Of a stretch of DNA of 11,831 bases, positions 6,179-11,831 are shown in pieces. The notes below the pieces were generated by a model. It did not search any database and was not told where the DNA came from. It saw only the letters and a program-made list of their open reading frames with translations. Origin of the DNA: CAZCVI01 sp964502145. Its GTDB lineage: Bacteria; Acidobacteriota; Aminicenantia; UBA2199. The stretch covers positions 1 to 11,831 of the forward strand of contig CAZCVI010000138.1 of NCBI GenBank assembly GCA_964502145.1, read 5' to 3'. Positions within the stretch are counted from its first letter, which is position 1. Each line of letters opens with the position of its first letter. The position numbers and the translations under genes are program-made.

Positions 6179-7942
6179 TTACAATTTCTCAATCGCACTA
6201 AAACGGCAAGCGTCATAACAGGCGCCACACTTAATGCATTTTTCCGCATCGATGAGATGAACCTCTTTCTTAGACCCGCTAATGCATTTGACGGGACATT
6301 TACGGGCACACAACGTACAACCGGTACATTTTTCAGGGATAACCCTGTAAGTCAGCAGAGATGGGCAGTGGTGCGCGGGGCATTTTTTCTCCAGAATATG
6401 GGCTTCATATTCATCCCGGAAATATTTAATAGTAGTAAGCACGGGGTTGGGAGCAGTTTGACCGAGACCGCAGAGACTGCTGTTGCGAATTTTATCAGCA
6501 AGGTCTTGCAGCAATTCAATATCACCGGCTTTGCCCTTGCCAAGAGTAATCCGTTCGAGTATTTCCAACATGCGTTTGGTGCCAATGCGGCAGAAGGTGC
6601 ATTTACCGCAGGATTCATTCTGGGTGAAATTAAGAAAATATTTGGCCAGATCCACCATACAGGTGGCTTCATCAAGCACGATCATACCGCCGGAACCCAT
6701 GATCGCACCGGTTTTGGTGATTTCGTTATAATCGATCTTGAGGTCGCCCATGGTGTGGGGAATACAACCACCGGAAGGACCGCCCATTTGTACGGCCTTA
6801 AATTTTTTGCCACCCTTGATACCACCGCCAACTTCATAGATGATTTCGTTGATGGTCATGCCCATAGGTACTTCAGCCAGACCGCTCTTGGCGATTTTTC
6901 CAGCCAGCGCAAACACTTTGGTGCCTTTACTCTTCTCGGTGCCCATGGAATTAAACGCATTGGCACCATTCAGAATAATCCAGGGGACATTGGCATAGGT
7001 TTCCACATTATTAATATTGGTGGGTTTGCCCCACAATCCCTTGATCGCAGGAAAAGGTGGACGGATACGGGGAACACCGCGTTTTCCTTCAATGGAACCG
7101 ATCAATGCAGTCTCTTCACCGCAGACAAACGCGCCAGCGCCCTCTTTTATTTTAATTTTAAAATCGACCTTGGAACCAAAAATATGATGCCCGAGGAAAC
7201 CACGGCTCTCGCATTGAGCGATAGCGGCTAACAGACGTTTGATAGCCAGGGGATATTCGGCCCTGACATATATATACGCCTCGGTGGCACCGATAGCATA
7301 CGCGGCAATCATCATGCCTTCAAGAACGGTATGGGGGTCACCTTCAAGAGCACTACGATCCATAAACGCACCCGGGTCACCTTCATCGGCATTGCAGATA
7401 ATATATTTTTGATCACCGGTAGCCTGATAGGTAAACTTCCATTTCATACCGGTGGAAAAACCACCGCCACCGCGACCGCGTAAACCGGATTGGGTGATAA
7501 TATCAATGATCTCCATCTGAGAGTACTCTTTTAAACATATCTGAATGGCCTTGTAGCCGTCATGGGCAATGTATTCATCAATGGAATTGGGATCGATGAC
7601 GCCGCAATTTCTCAAGACAATGCGTTTTTGTTTATCCAGAAAAGTATCTTCGTGGTCGCAACCTTGGCCTTTGATGAGCCATTGGGTAATCGGCTTGCAT
7701 TCCATGACGTGTTCGCGGACGATACGTCTGGCTTTTTCCGGGGTGATCTTAGCATAAAAATAAGTGCCCGTGCTGTCGGTGACTTCCACCAGGACTTCGT
7801 CATAACACATACCAATGCAGCCCGTTTCTTTGATTCTCACGTCCAATTGTTCTTGGCTGATTTCTTTTTTGAACTCAGCGAATACCGCTTCCCCACCCGC
7901 GGCAATGCCACAAGTGGCTAATCCGACTTTTATTTCCATCAT
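6179..7942 (-). CDS. nuoF: NuoF/HydB-like NADH-binding flavoprotein with C-terminal ferredoxin domain
   Basis: A 587-residue subunit with the HydB/HndC arrangement, longer than complex I NuoF (about 430). Residues 1-80 are a thioredoxin-like 2Fe-2S domain (Cys11, Cys42, Cys46; the usual first cysteine position is Val6). The core binds FMN and NAD(H): GLRGRGGGGFSTGMKW (153-168), NADEGDPGAFMDR (184-196) and GAGAFVCGEETAL (268-280). An SLBB-like segment follows, then the 4Fe-4S site ESCGKCTFC plus Cys491. The C terminus adds two 4Fe-4S motifs (Cys539, 542, 545, 549 and Cys569, 572, 575, 579). Electron-bifurcating hydrogenases, NAD-dependent formate dehydrogenases and Stn transhydrogenases share this subunit, and its FMN is the proposed bifurcation site. 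It begins 3 bases after the nuoE-like gene, whose end supplies its AAGGAG ribosome site. The second codon is also ATG, so either may be used. Confidence 0.9.
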   Translation of the reverse strand: MMEIKVGLATCGIAAGGEAVFAEFKKEISQEQLDVRIKETGCIGMCYDEVLVEVTDSTGTYFYAKITPEKARRIVREHVMECKPITQWLIKGQGCDHEDTFLDKQKRIVLRNCGVIDPNSIDEYIAHDGYKAIQICLKEYSQMEIIDIITQSGLRGRGGGGFSTGMKWKFTYQATGDQKYIICNADEGDPGAFMDRSALEGDPHTVLEGMMIAAYAIGATEAYIYVRAEYPLAIKRLLAAIAQCESRGFLGHHIFGSKVDFKIKIKEGAGAFVCGEETALIGSIEGKRGVPRIRPPFPAIKGLWGKPTNINNVETYANVPWIILNGANAFNSMGTEKSKGTKVFALAGKIAKSGLAEVPMGMTINEIIYEVGGGIKGGKKFKAVQMGGPSGGCIPHTMGDLKIDYNEITKTGAIMGSGGMIVLDEATCMVDLAKYFLNFTQNESCGKCTFCRIGTKRMLEILERITLGKGKAGDIELLQDLADKIRNSSLCGLGQTAPNPVLTTIKYFRDEYEAHILEKKCPAHHCPSLLTYRVIPEKCTGCTLCARKCPVKCISGSKKEVHLIDAEKCIKCGACYDACRFSAIEKL

Positions 7943-7945
7943 TTA

Positions 7946-8464
7946 TTAATCTCCTTCTTTGGTCAGACCATCTCTAAATTTTTTCAGTACTTTTTTTGCT
8001 TTATCCACATCCAGGTTGCCGAAAGTTTCGCTATCGATCATAAAAACGGGGGCCAGCGAACAGCAGCCGAGACAGGCTACGGATTGAATGGAAAAAATAC
8101 CATCGGGGGTAGTCTCGTCCACACCGATTCCCAGTTCTTCTTGAAGTACCTTCAGGATATTTTTACCGCCGTTGACATGGCAGGCCGTGCCCTCACAGAT
8201 ACGAATTAAATGTTTGCCCAGTGGTTTGAGGCGGAATTGGGAATAAAAAGTAATCACGCCATAAATATCGGCAGCCGGGACATTTACCATTTCACTGATA
8301 TAGTGAATGGCTTTTTCCGGAATATAGCCATATGAATTCTGCGCCGATTGCAGCAGAGGGATCAGTGACCCGTGCTGCTTGCGCTTGTTAATCAAATCAA
8401 ATTTAAAGTTTTTTATTTCTTGGTTGTTCTCGATCCTATTTTCGTCTCTCATTATTTGCTCCAT
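7946..8464 (-). CDS. nuoE: NuoE/HydC-like thioredoxin-fold 2Fe-2S subunit
   Basis: A 172-residue subunit of the 24-kDa NADH dehydrogenase family. The N-terminal half is the helical region (GSLIPLLQSAQNSYGYIP, VNVPAADIYGVITFYSQF). The C-terminal half is a thioredoxin-like 2Fe-2S domain with ligands Cys90 and Cys95 (CEGTAC) and Cys131 and Cys135 (CLGCC, with an extra Cys134). It would pass or store electrons beside the FMN of the NuoF-like partner. It lies 42 bases after the response-regulator gene and 3 bases before the nuoF-like gene. The start is ambiguous: Met1 has only a weak ribosome site, whereas Met5 (ATG at 8452-8450) has GGAG six bases upstream, which would give 168 residues. Function in a hydrogenase or formate dehydrogenase instead of a transhydrogenase is possible from this subunit alone. 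Confidence 0.9.
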   Translation of the reverse strand: MEQIMRDENRIENNQEIKNFKFDLINKRKQHGSLIPLLQSAQNSYGYIPEKAIHYISEMVNVPAADIYGVITFYSQFRLKPLGKHLIRICEGTACHVNGGKNILKVLQEELGIGVDETTPDGIFSIQSVACLGCCSLAPVFMIDSETFGNLDVDKAKKVLKKFRDGLTKEGD

Positions 8465-8506
8465 TTAGAATATTTCCACGGATTTACACCCTGTTTTTCC
8501 TTTCAT

Positions 8507-9508
8507 TTACATCTCGAAAAGACTGATCACAGGGTACTCTTTTACCTTTAAGACACCGTCCATAGGGGCGATTTTATCATTGATGAACCAATCGATCTCA
8601 TCAAAGTATTGTCCGGTCACAAAGAGTACCAGGTTGTATTTACCAGTGGTATAATCGCAATAGACCACATGTTCGTCCAGGCGTAGCGTAGGGTAAATCT
8701 TATCCAGTTTTTCCTGTTCCACGTTCAGCAGCATGTAAGAACAGGCATGGTGAGCCATATCCCTGGTTCTTCCTGTTTCTGAAGTTTCATTGGCCATAGC
8801 GTCTTCTGCGGCCAGGATAATCGCATTGGTACTTTCATCCAGCACGGGGCTGCTTATACCGAGAAAATCCACTGATTTAACACCGTGAACTTTTTTAATA
8901 CGCGTTTCGCAGATATCGCGGCAACTTTCCAGGCTGTTGGATTGGAGCAGCATCAAGATGTCGTAATCGCCCTTGGTGGCATCGCAGTACAACACGTTTT
9001 CCATATGATAAAGTTTCCGATAGGTTTCAAAGAAATCCACATCTTCCTGGATTTTCACAAGTATATAAGCTGATTCACTTTGGACTTCTACTTTTTCATC
9101 GTTTTGGTGGGCTTTTGAAGTGGTTTCGGTGGGACGATTCACCACCGCGTTGAAGCGTTGAGTCAGTTCTTCCGGTGAAAAGGGTTTTTCAAGAAAGGCA
9201 TTAATCTGGAGATCGTTTATTTCCTGGCGGTTGTAGCGGTCCGCGTAGCCACTGATCAAGATAATAGGAATACCGGGGAATTTGAATTTAATAATTTTAA
9301 CCAGTTTGATGCCATCAATATCCGGTAAGCGGATATCCACGACGATACCATCCAGGTCAACATGGTTTTTAACATGGGATTCTAATTTTTTCAGAGCGCT
9401 CATGCCATCTTCGCAAGGTTCGATCTCATATCCCAGTGGGTTTAAGCCCAGGGCCATGGAACGAATCAAAGAGGCTTCGTCATCCACAAATAAAATCTTT
9501 TTATGCAT
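8507..9508 (-). CDS. Response regulator with two Lrp/AsnC (RAM)-like ligand-binding domains, no DNA-binding output
   Basis: A 333-residue protein. The start chosen is ATG at 9508-9506, preceded by GGAGG (9520-9516); the longer frame from 9562 begins inside a sigma-54 promoter and lacks a ribosome site. Residues 1-122 are a CheY-like receiver with the acidic pair Asp9/Asp10, phospho-acceptor Asp58 (VVDIRLPD), Ser86 (LISGY) and Lys108 (LEKPF). After a polar linker come two related domains of about 75 residues. The first (AYILVKIQED...GVKSVDFLG, 147-217) and second (CSYMLLNVEQ...VLKVKEYPV, 256-327) each carry the strand-helix-strand pattern and a central (T)KGDYDILML / TGKYNLVLFV strand typical of the Lrp/AsnC effector-binding (RAM) fold. 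No helix-turn-helix, kinase or AAA+ domain is seen, so output is probably by protein or ligand binding. As first gene of the redox operon it may sense an amino acid or redox state and tune the complex. The domain call for the two repeats is by pattern only. Confidence 0.75.
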   Translation of the reverse strand: MHKKILFVDDEASLIRSMALGLNPLGYEIEPCEDGMSALKKLESHVKNHVDLDGIVVDIRLPDIDGIKLVKIIKFKFPGIPIILISGYADRYNRQEINDLQINAFLEKPFSPEELTQRFNAVVNRPTETTSKAHQNDEKVEVQSESAYILVKIQEDVDFFETYRKLYHMENVLYCDATKGDYDILMLLQSNSLESCRDICETRIKKVHGVKSVDFLGISSPVLDESTNAIILAAEDAMANETSETGRTRDMAHHACSYMLLNVEQEKLDKIYPTLRLDEHVVYCDYTTGKYNLVLFVTGQYFDEIDWFINDKIAPMDGVLKVKEYPVISLFEM

Positions 9509-9550
9509 ATAATATCCTCCAATTGTTTTTTTACTGAAACAAGAATAGAT

Positions 9551-9567
9551 AGCAATACTCATGCCAA
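9551..9567 (-). promoter_or_regulatory. Sigma-54 (-24/-12) promoter of the response regulator-nuoEF-fusion operon
   Basis: On the minus strand the sequence is TTGGCATGAGTATTGCT. Against the sigma-54 consensus TGGCACGNNNNTTGCW it differs at one base only, and the invariant GG and GC are 10 bases apart as required. The predicted start is near 9540, about 30 bases before the chosen start codon at 9508. Such promoters need an AAA+ enhancer-binding protein, none of which is encoded here. Confidence 0.7.
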
Positions 9568-9730
9568 CATTTATAAAACCTTTCTTAATGCGGGTATTGT
9601 CAAAATCAATCCAGAAAGAGTTTCATTCTGACCGTTGTTATTTTTGACGATTTTCGTAAGAGCGCTGATAATAATGGAAATTTCAGGTGTAAAAATATTG
9701 TACGCTTTACGATTAAATAGGAATGCTGGA

Positions 9731-9753
9731 TTGATGGTAGTTTGTGCTATCAA
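9731..9753. promoter_or_regulatory. Candidate activator site 1 (imperfect 23-bp dyad)
   Basis: TTGATGGTAG (9731-9740) and GTGCTATCAA (9744-9753) are imperfect inverted repeats (7 of 10 positions) with perfect outer TTGAT/ATCAA. It lies about 165-185 bases upstream of the -24 element of the sigma-54 promoter, the usual range for enhancer-binding protein sites. Assignment is speculative. Confidence 0.3.
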
Positions 9754-9759
9754 CATATT

Positions 9760-9782
9760 TACCGTCAATATTTATTACGGTA
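9760..9782. promoter_or_regulatory. Candidate activator site 2 (23-bp dyad TACCGT...ACGGTA)
   Basis: TACCGT (9760-9765) and ACGGTA (9777-9782) are exact 6-bp arms separated by an 11-base AT-rich centre. It has the same total length as the neighbouring dyad at 9731-9753 and lies 29 bases from it, centre to centre, but the arm sequences differ. The remaining part of the gene-free stretch 9568-9837 shows no gene that I can support. Confidence 0.3.
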
Positions 9783-9821
9783 CAGAAGAGAGAAAGTTAT
9801 GCAAGTAGGATGTATGTATTA

Positions 9822-9849
9822 CATTAGAACGAGTTCATTAGAACGAGTT
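9822..9849. repeat. 14-bp perfect tandem duplication at the end of the DUF2442 gene
   Basis: CATTAGAACGAGTT occurs at 9822-9835 and again at 9836-9849. The second copy contains the stop codon (9838-9840) of the DUF2442 gene; the first lies just beyond it. The protein end is unaffected because the stop is retained in the copy met first. Confidence 0.85.
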
Positions 9850-10158
9850 TTTTGGCAGCCCGGTGGATGAGTTTTCGATTTGCATCCATTGGGGATATGG
9901 TTCCTGGGTGGCGTGATGATATATCGTTTCTGGAGCGATATCGATTTCACCATCGCCCCATGATAAAACGCCATGATCAATATGGAAGGTTTTAAAATAT
10001 TCCAGGTCGGCAAAGCGAGAAAATACCCCTCCTTTTTTTGAGTATTGACTCAAATCGGCGATGCCGTCTTTCCCGTTCTTGAAGGTGCATTTTATTTTGA
10101 AGTCACCGTTGTATTCCACGCTGATTAGATCATCATAACAGTCAATATTTGTATTCAT
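9838..10158 (-). CDS. DUF2442 domain protein
   Basis: A 106-residue protein of the small DUF2442 family. The typical core is readable at residues 11-80: an N-terminal strand pair (ISVEYNGDFKIKCTFKNG), GGVFSRFADLEYFKTFHID (43-61) and GVLSWGDGEIDIAPETIY (63-80), whose W-x-(D/N)-G-x-(D/E)-(I/L)-x-P-E-x-L/I-Y ending is the family hallmark. The tail after residue 92 is unconserved. A GGAGG ribosome site stands just before the ATG, and the gene follows the DUF4160 gene after 12 bases. DUF4160-DUF2442 pairs recur in many bacteria and have been suggested to be toxin-antitoxin-like or mobile-associated modules, but no biochemical role is established to my knowledge. Confidence 0.85.
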   Translation of the reverse strand: MNTNIDCYDDLISVEYNGDFKIKCTFKNGKDGIADLSQYSKKGGVFSRFADLEYFKTFHIDHGVLSWGDGEIDIAPETIYHHATQEPYPQWMQIENSSTGLPKNSF

Positions 10159-10170
10159 TTGATCCTCCTA

Positions 10171-10431
10171 TTATTTTAACGGTTCGATAGCTAATAGGGT
10201 TGTATTATTGGCAGCCAGTGTCCAGTCTTTTAGCAGTTCGTCTTGGTGCAATGCGGCCCATTCCATTACCAACCCCAGTGCTCTTGGCGGTAGAGTTCCC
10301 CGGGTCAAGGTAAAATCAGTTATTTTTATTGTGGCTTTATACTCCGCATATTCAGCATGAAAATGGGGAGGGTTATGGTCATCATAGAACATTTTAATTA
10401 TTATCCCATAGAACCTACTGATCACCGGCAT
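10171..10431 (-). CDS. DUF4160 domain protein
   Basis: An 86-residue protein of the DUF4160 family. It starts PVISRFYGIIIKMFYDDHNPPHFHAEY, summarised here by its key part FYDDHNPPHFHAEY (15-28), with His19, His23 and His25 forming a conserved cluster. The rest (LPPRALGLVMEWAALHQDEL, 48-67, and a closing W.LA...LL.IEPL) matches the family pattern of an arginine, V.EWA..H..EL and a short final strand. Length is normal for the family. AGAGGT precedes the ATG by 6 bases. It is the first gene of a two-gene unit with DUF2442. The conserved histidines invite a metal-binding or nuclease hypothesis, which the sequence alone does not establish. Confidence 0.88.
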   Translation of the reverse strand: MPVISRFYGIIIKMFYDDHNPPHFHAEYAEYKATIKITDFTLTRGTLPPRALGLVMEWAALHQDELLKDWTLAANNTTLLAIEPLK

Positions 10432-10465
10432 GTTGTACCTCTTTTTTGTTCAAGTATCCATAAAA

Positions 10466-10494
10466 AATTTAACATAATCCAAGGGTAATGTCAA
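10466..10494 (-). promoter_or_regulatory. Sigma-70-like promoter of the DUF4160-DUF2442 pair
   Basis: On the minus strand TTGACA (10494-10489) is followed after 17 bases by TAAATT (10471-10466), four of six matches to TATAAT. The DUF4160 start codon at 10431 lies about 30 bases beyond the expected transcription start. Confidence 0.55.
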
Positions 10495-10562
10495 TATCGT
10501 CTTTATTGCTATAAAAAAAGGAGGGTGCGAAATGAGAGAATCCGGAAGTGGAACTTCTTTTC

Positions 10563-10644
10563 AATTCGCGCCAATTAGTGAAAATTCGTGGGCCAACATC
10601 TTTTTTAATCTGTGTGAATCATTTTAATCTGCGTAATCTGTGGT
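10563..10644. repeat. Decayed dispersed repeats (AATTCGTGG / AATCTGTG words)
   Basis: The 10432-10766 stretch has no gene I can support. Apart from the promoter at its left end it holds AATTCGCGCC, AATTAGTGAA and AATTCGTGGG in series (10563-10592), then AATCTGTGTG, AATCTGCGT and AATCTGTGGT (10607-10644). Such short near-identical words with roughly 10-12-base spacing are, by general familiarity, common intergenic debris in genomes of several environmental phyla. Confidence 0.5.
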
Positions 10645-10766
10645 CTCTTTTCCCTTAATCCAGATTAAATCCCTCGCTGCCCAGTTCTTTTTTTCCCTCT
10701 ACTGAATCTGGTATTTAACCTGCAATTAGAAAACCTCAATCGGGGAAAAAAATACCTTCTTCCTCT

Positions 10767-11723
10767 CTATTTTCTTACAATGATGTAAACCAAGTAACCC
10801 GTATACACCAGAACCAGAAACAATGCCTCCACACGGTCCAATTTGTTGGCTTTGAAGGTAAACATAGACAGGAAGAGTATCAGCATGGCCAGTCCGAAAA
10901 TGGCCAAATCGAAGTTAAAAATCAAATTGTATTTAAGAGGGGAAATCTCTGCACTGAAACCCAGAATCATCAGGAGATTAAATATATTGGAGCCAATCAC
11001 ATTGCCTATGGCTAGGTCCGGGCGTTTTTTATAGGCAGCCACTGCCGAGGTAGCCAGTTCAGGTAAAGACGTTCCCATGGATATAATCGTCAAGGCGATC
11101 AATTTTTCGCTCACCTTTAATTGCCGGGCGATTGAAACTGCGGTATCCACCACTATTTTCCCGCCGACAAGCAAGCCCACCAAACCCAAAACCAGGAAAA
11201 TCCAGGTCTTCAGTGGTGCCAAGGTTTTGTTCTTACTGGCATAAAAGGTTTTGCTTTTGCTTAACATGTAGGTATAATAAACAAATCCCGCGAAAAGAAC
11301 CAGTAGTATCAAACCATCTAACCGGCTGATCATGTTACTGGAGGAGGGGAATAATATCCAATCATTGGCTATAAAAAAGAAGATAAGCAGCACCAGAATA
11401 TTAAAAGGAATCTCTTTACGGGCCGTATTTCGTTGCACTTTCAGGGGGTAGATTAAACCTGCAATACCCAGGATTAATAGTGTATTGAATATATTGCTGC
11501 CGATGATATTTCCCAGTACGATTTCATTGTTTCCAGCGAGACTGGATATTATATTGACCACCATTTCCGGGGCGGACGTACCAAAAGCCACAATGGTCAA
11601 GCCGATCACTATTTCCGAGGTATTGAAGCGTCTGGCAATAGACGAGGCACTTTCCACAAGATAGTCCGCGCCTTTCAGCACCATGGCCAAGCCTACGATT
11701 AATAATAAAAACGATAATATCAT
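10767..11723 (-). CDS. Calcium/sodium antiporter, CaCA superfamily (YrbG type)
   Basis: A 318-residue inner-membrane protein, the normal length for prokaryotic K+-independent Na+/Ca2+ exchangers. It shows the duplicated alpha repeats in inverted topology: alpha-1 with GLTIVAFGTSAPE (41-53) and GNIIGSNIFN (71-80), alpha-2 with ALTIISMGTSLPE (210-222) and GNVIGSNIFN (240-249). Glu53 and Glu222 in the GTSxPE motifs are the ion-binding acids. About ten hydrophobic segments are evident, with a polar loop near 153-172 dividing the halves. It would expel Ca2+ (or another cation) using the Na+ or H+ gradient. The ATG at 11723 begins the first membrane helix directly; its ribosome site is weak (AAG about 10 bases upstream). 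It is transcribed alone, with no co-directional neighbour closer than 335 bases downstream. Cation specificity cannot be read from sequence. Confidence 0.92.
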   Translation of the reverse strand: MILSFLLLIVGLAMVLKGADYLVESASSIARRFNTSEIVIGLTIVAFGTSAPEMVVNIISSLAGNNEIVLGNIIGSNIFNTLLILGIAGLIYPLKVQRNTARKEIPFNILVLLIFFFIANDWILFPSSSNMISRLDGLILLVLFAGFVYYTYMLSKSKTFYASKNKTLAPLKTWIFLVLGLVGLLVGGKIVVDTAVSIARQLKVSEKLIALTIISMGTSLPELATSAVAAYKKRPDLAIGNVIGSNIFNLLMILGFSAEISPLKYNLIFNFDLAIFGLAMLILFLSMFTFKANKLDRVEALFLVLVYTGYLVYIIVRK

Positions 11724-11831
11724 GGTTTTATCTTAAGCGATTTGCTAAAAAAAAGCAATCCTTTTTGTTGGCCTGAATTCACCGCCAGAAAAAAATAGAT
11801 TCTTTTAAACCCTTGATAATTCAATGTCTCT
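11724..11831. other. Gene-free window end with dispersed word copy
   Basis: No coding frame is supported. It contains CCTGAATTCACCGCCA (11772-11787), the second copy of the 16-base word at 539-554, and an imperfect AT-rich hairpin (GATTTGCT / AGCAATC) just upstream of the antiporter gene. Confidence 0.5.

Noticed and set aside
2335..8464. Electron-bifurcating [FeFe]-hydrogenase (HydABC) or NAD-linked formate dehydrogenase.
   Set aside because: No H-cluster motifs (TSCCPxW, MPCxxKxxE) occur in the fusion, and the catalytic Cys/Sec and terminal domain of formate dehydrogenases are missing.
2335..8464. Part of a respiratory complex I (nuo) cluster.
   Set aside because: No membrane subunit genes are present, and the large subunit carries a GltD-like FAD/NADP(H) module and lacks standard NuoG organisation.
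8465..8506. A 13-codon frame that exactly fills the gap between the response regulator stop and the nuoE-like ATG; a similar 13-codon frame ends at the fusion gene start in the other operon gap.
   Set aside because: Both lack clear ribosome sites and conserved features. They could aid translational coupling, but two such frames in 40-base gaps are plausible by chance.
9509..9562. An 18-residue N-terminal extension of the response regulator from the ATG at 9562.
   Set aside because: That ATG lies inside the sigma-54 promoter and has no ribosome site, whereas the ATG at 9508 has GGAGG and begins the standard receiver sequence.
9571..9768. A 65-residue minus-strand frame upstream of the response regulator.
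   Set aside because: No family resemblance or ribosome site; it spans the putative activator dyads and is more likely regulatory DNA.
10532..10627. A 31-codon plus-strand frame (ATG AGA GAA TCC ...) with GGAGGG six to eight bases upstream.
   Set aside because: Most of it consists of the decayed AATTCGTGG/AATCTGTG repeat words, and it has no recognisable domain or promoter; the good ribosome site is probably chance.

Overview
The window looks like an intergenic-rich stretch of a moderately AT-rich, anaerobic bacterium. No rRNA, tRNA or other marker gene is present, so the lineage cannot be fixed. Two observations suggest a Bacteroidota/FCB-like or Aminicenantes-like genome (inference, low confidence): a RiPP leader of the type common in Bacteroidota class I lanthipeptides, and intergenic words such as GGGGACAG, CCACGAAGGCACGAAG and AATCTGCGTAATCTG.

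Left accessory part (1-2334). It starts with the 3' end of an Rpn-type nuclease gene. About 520 gene-free bases follow, holding a phased 20-bp tandem repeat and REP-like GGGGACAG palindromes. Next, on the minus strand, is a 54-residue gene (698-862) with its own sigma-70-type promoter (TTGACA-N17-TATGAT), a good ribosome site and a terminator-like inverted repeat. It encodes an unreported lanthipeptide-like RiPP precursor with no modification enzyme nearby. Beyond it lies a decayed GH127 (beta-L-arabinofuranosidase family) gene, then a complete VapBC toxin-antitoxin operon behind a fully consensus promoter (TTGACA-N17-TATAAT). A perfect 13-bp-arm palindrome separates this from the next block.

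Central metabolic operon (9567 down to 2335, minus strand). A near-perfect sigma-54 (-24/-12) promoter precedes four co-directional genes: a response regulator with two Lrp/AsnC-like ligand-binding domains and no DNA-binding domain, a NuoE-like subunit, a NuoF/HydB-like subunit, and a 1266-residue fusion. The fusion joins a 2Fe-2S domain, a GltD/NfnB-like FAD-NADP(H) module, several 4Fe-4S centres and a degenerate molybdopterin-oxidoreductase (NuoG/FdhA-like) module. With an NAD(H)-FMN site in the NuoF-like subunit, a probable NADP(H)-FAD site in the fusion and many Fe-S clusters, the complex best fits a Sporomusa-type Nfn (Stn)-like electron-bifurcating transhydrogenase linking NADH, NADPH and ferredoxin pools. 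SfrAB-like NADPH oxidoreductase is the main alternative. No hydrogenase H-cluster subunit and no formate-dehydrogenase active-site Cys/Sec are visible.

Right part (9784-11831). A DUF4160-DUF2442 gene pair sits behind its own sigma-70-like promoter. A gene-free stretch of decayed dispersed repeats follows, then a YrbG-type Na+/Ca2+ antiporter gene. All intact genes from 2335 rightward are on the minus strand.
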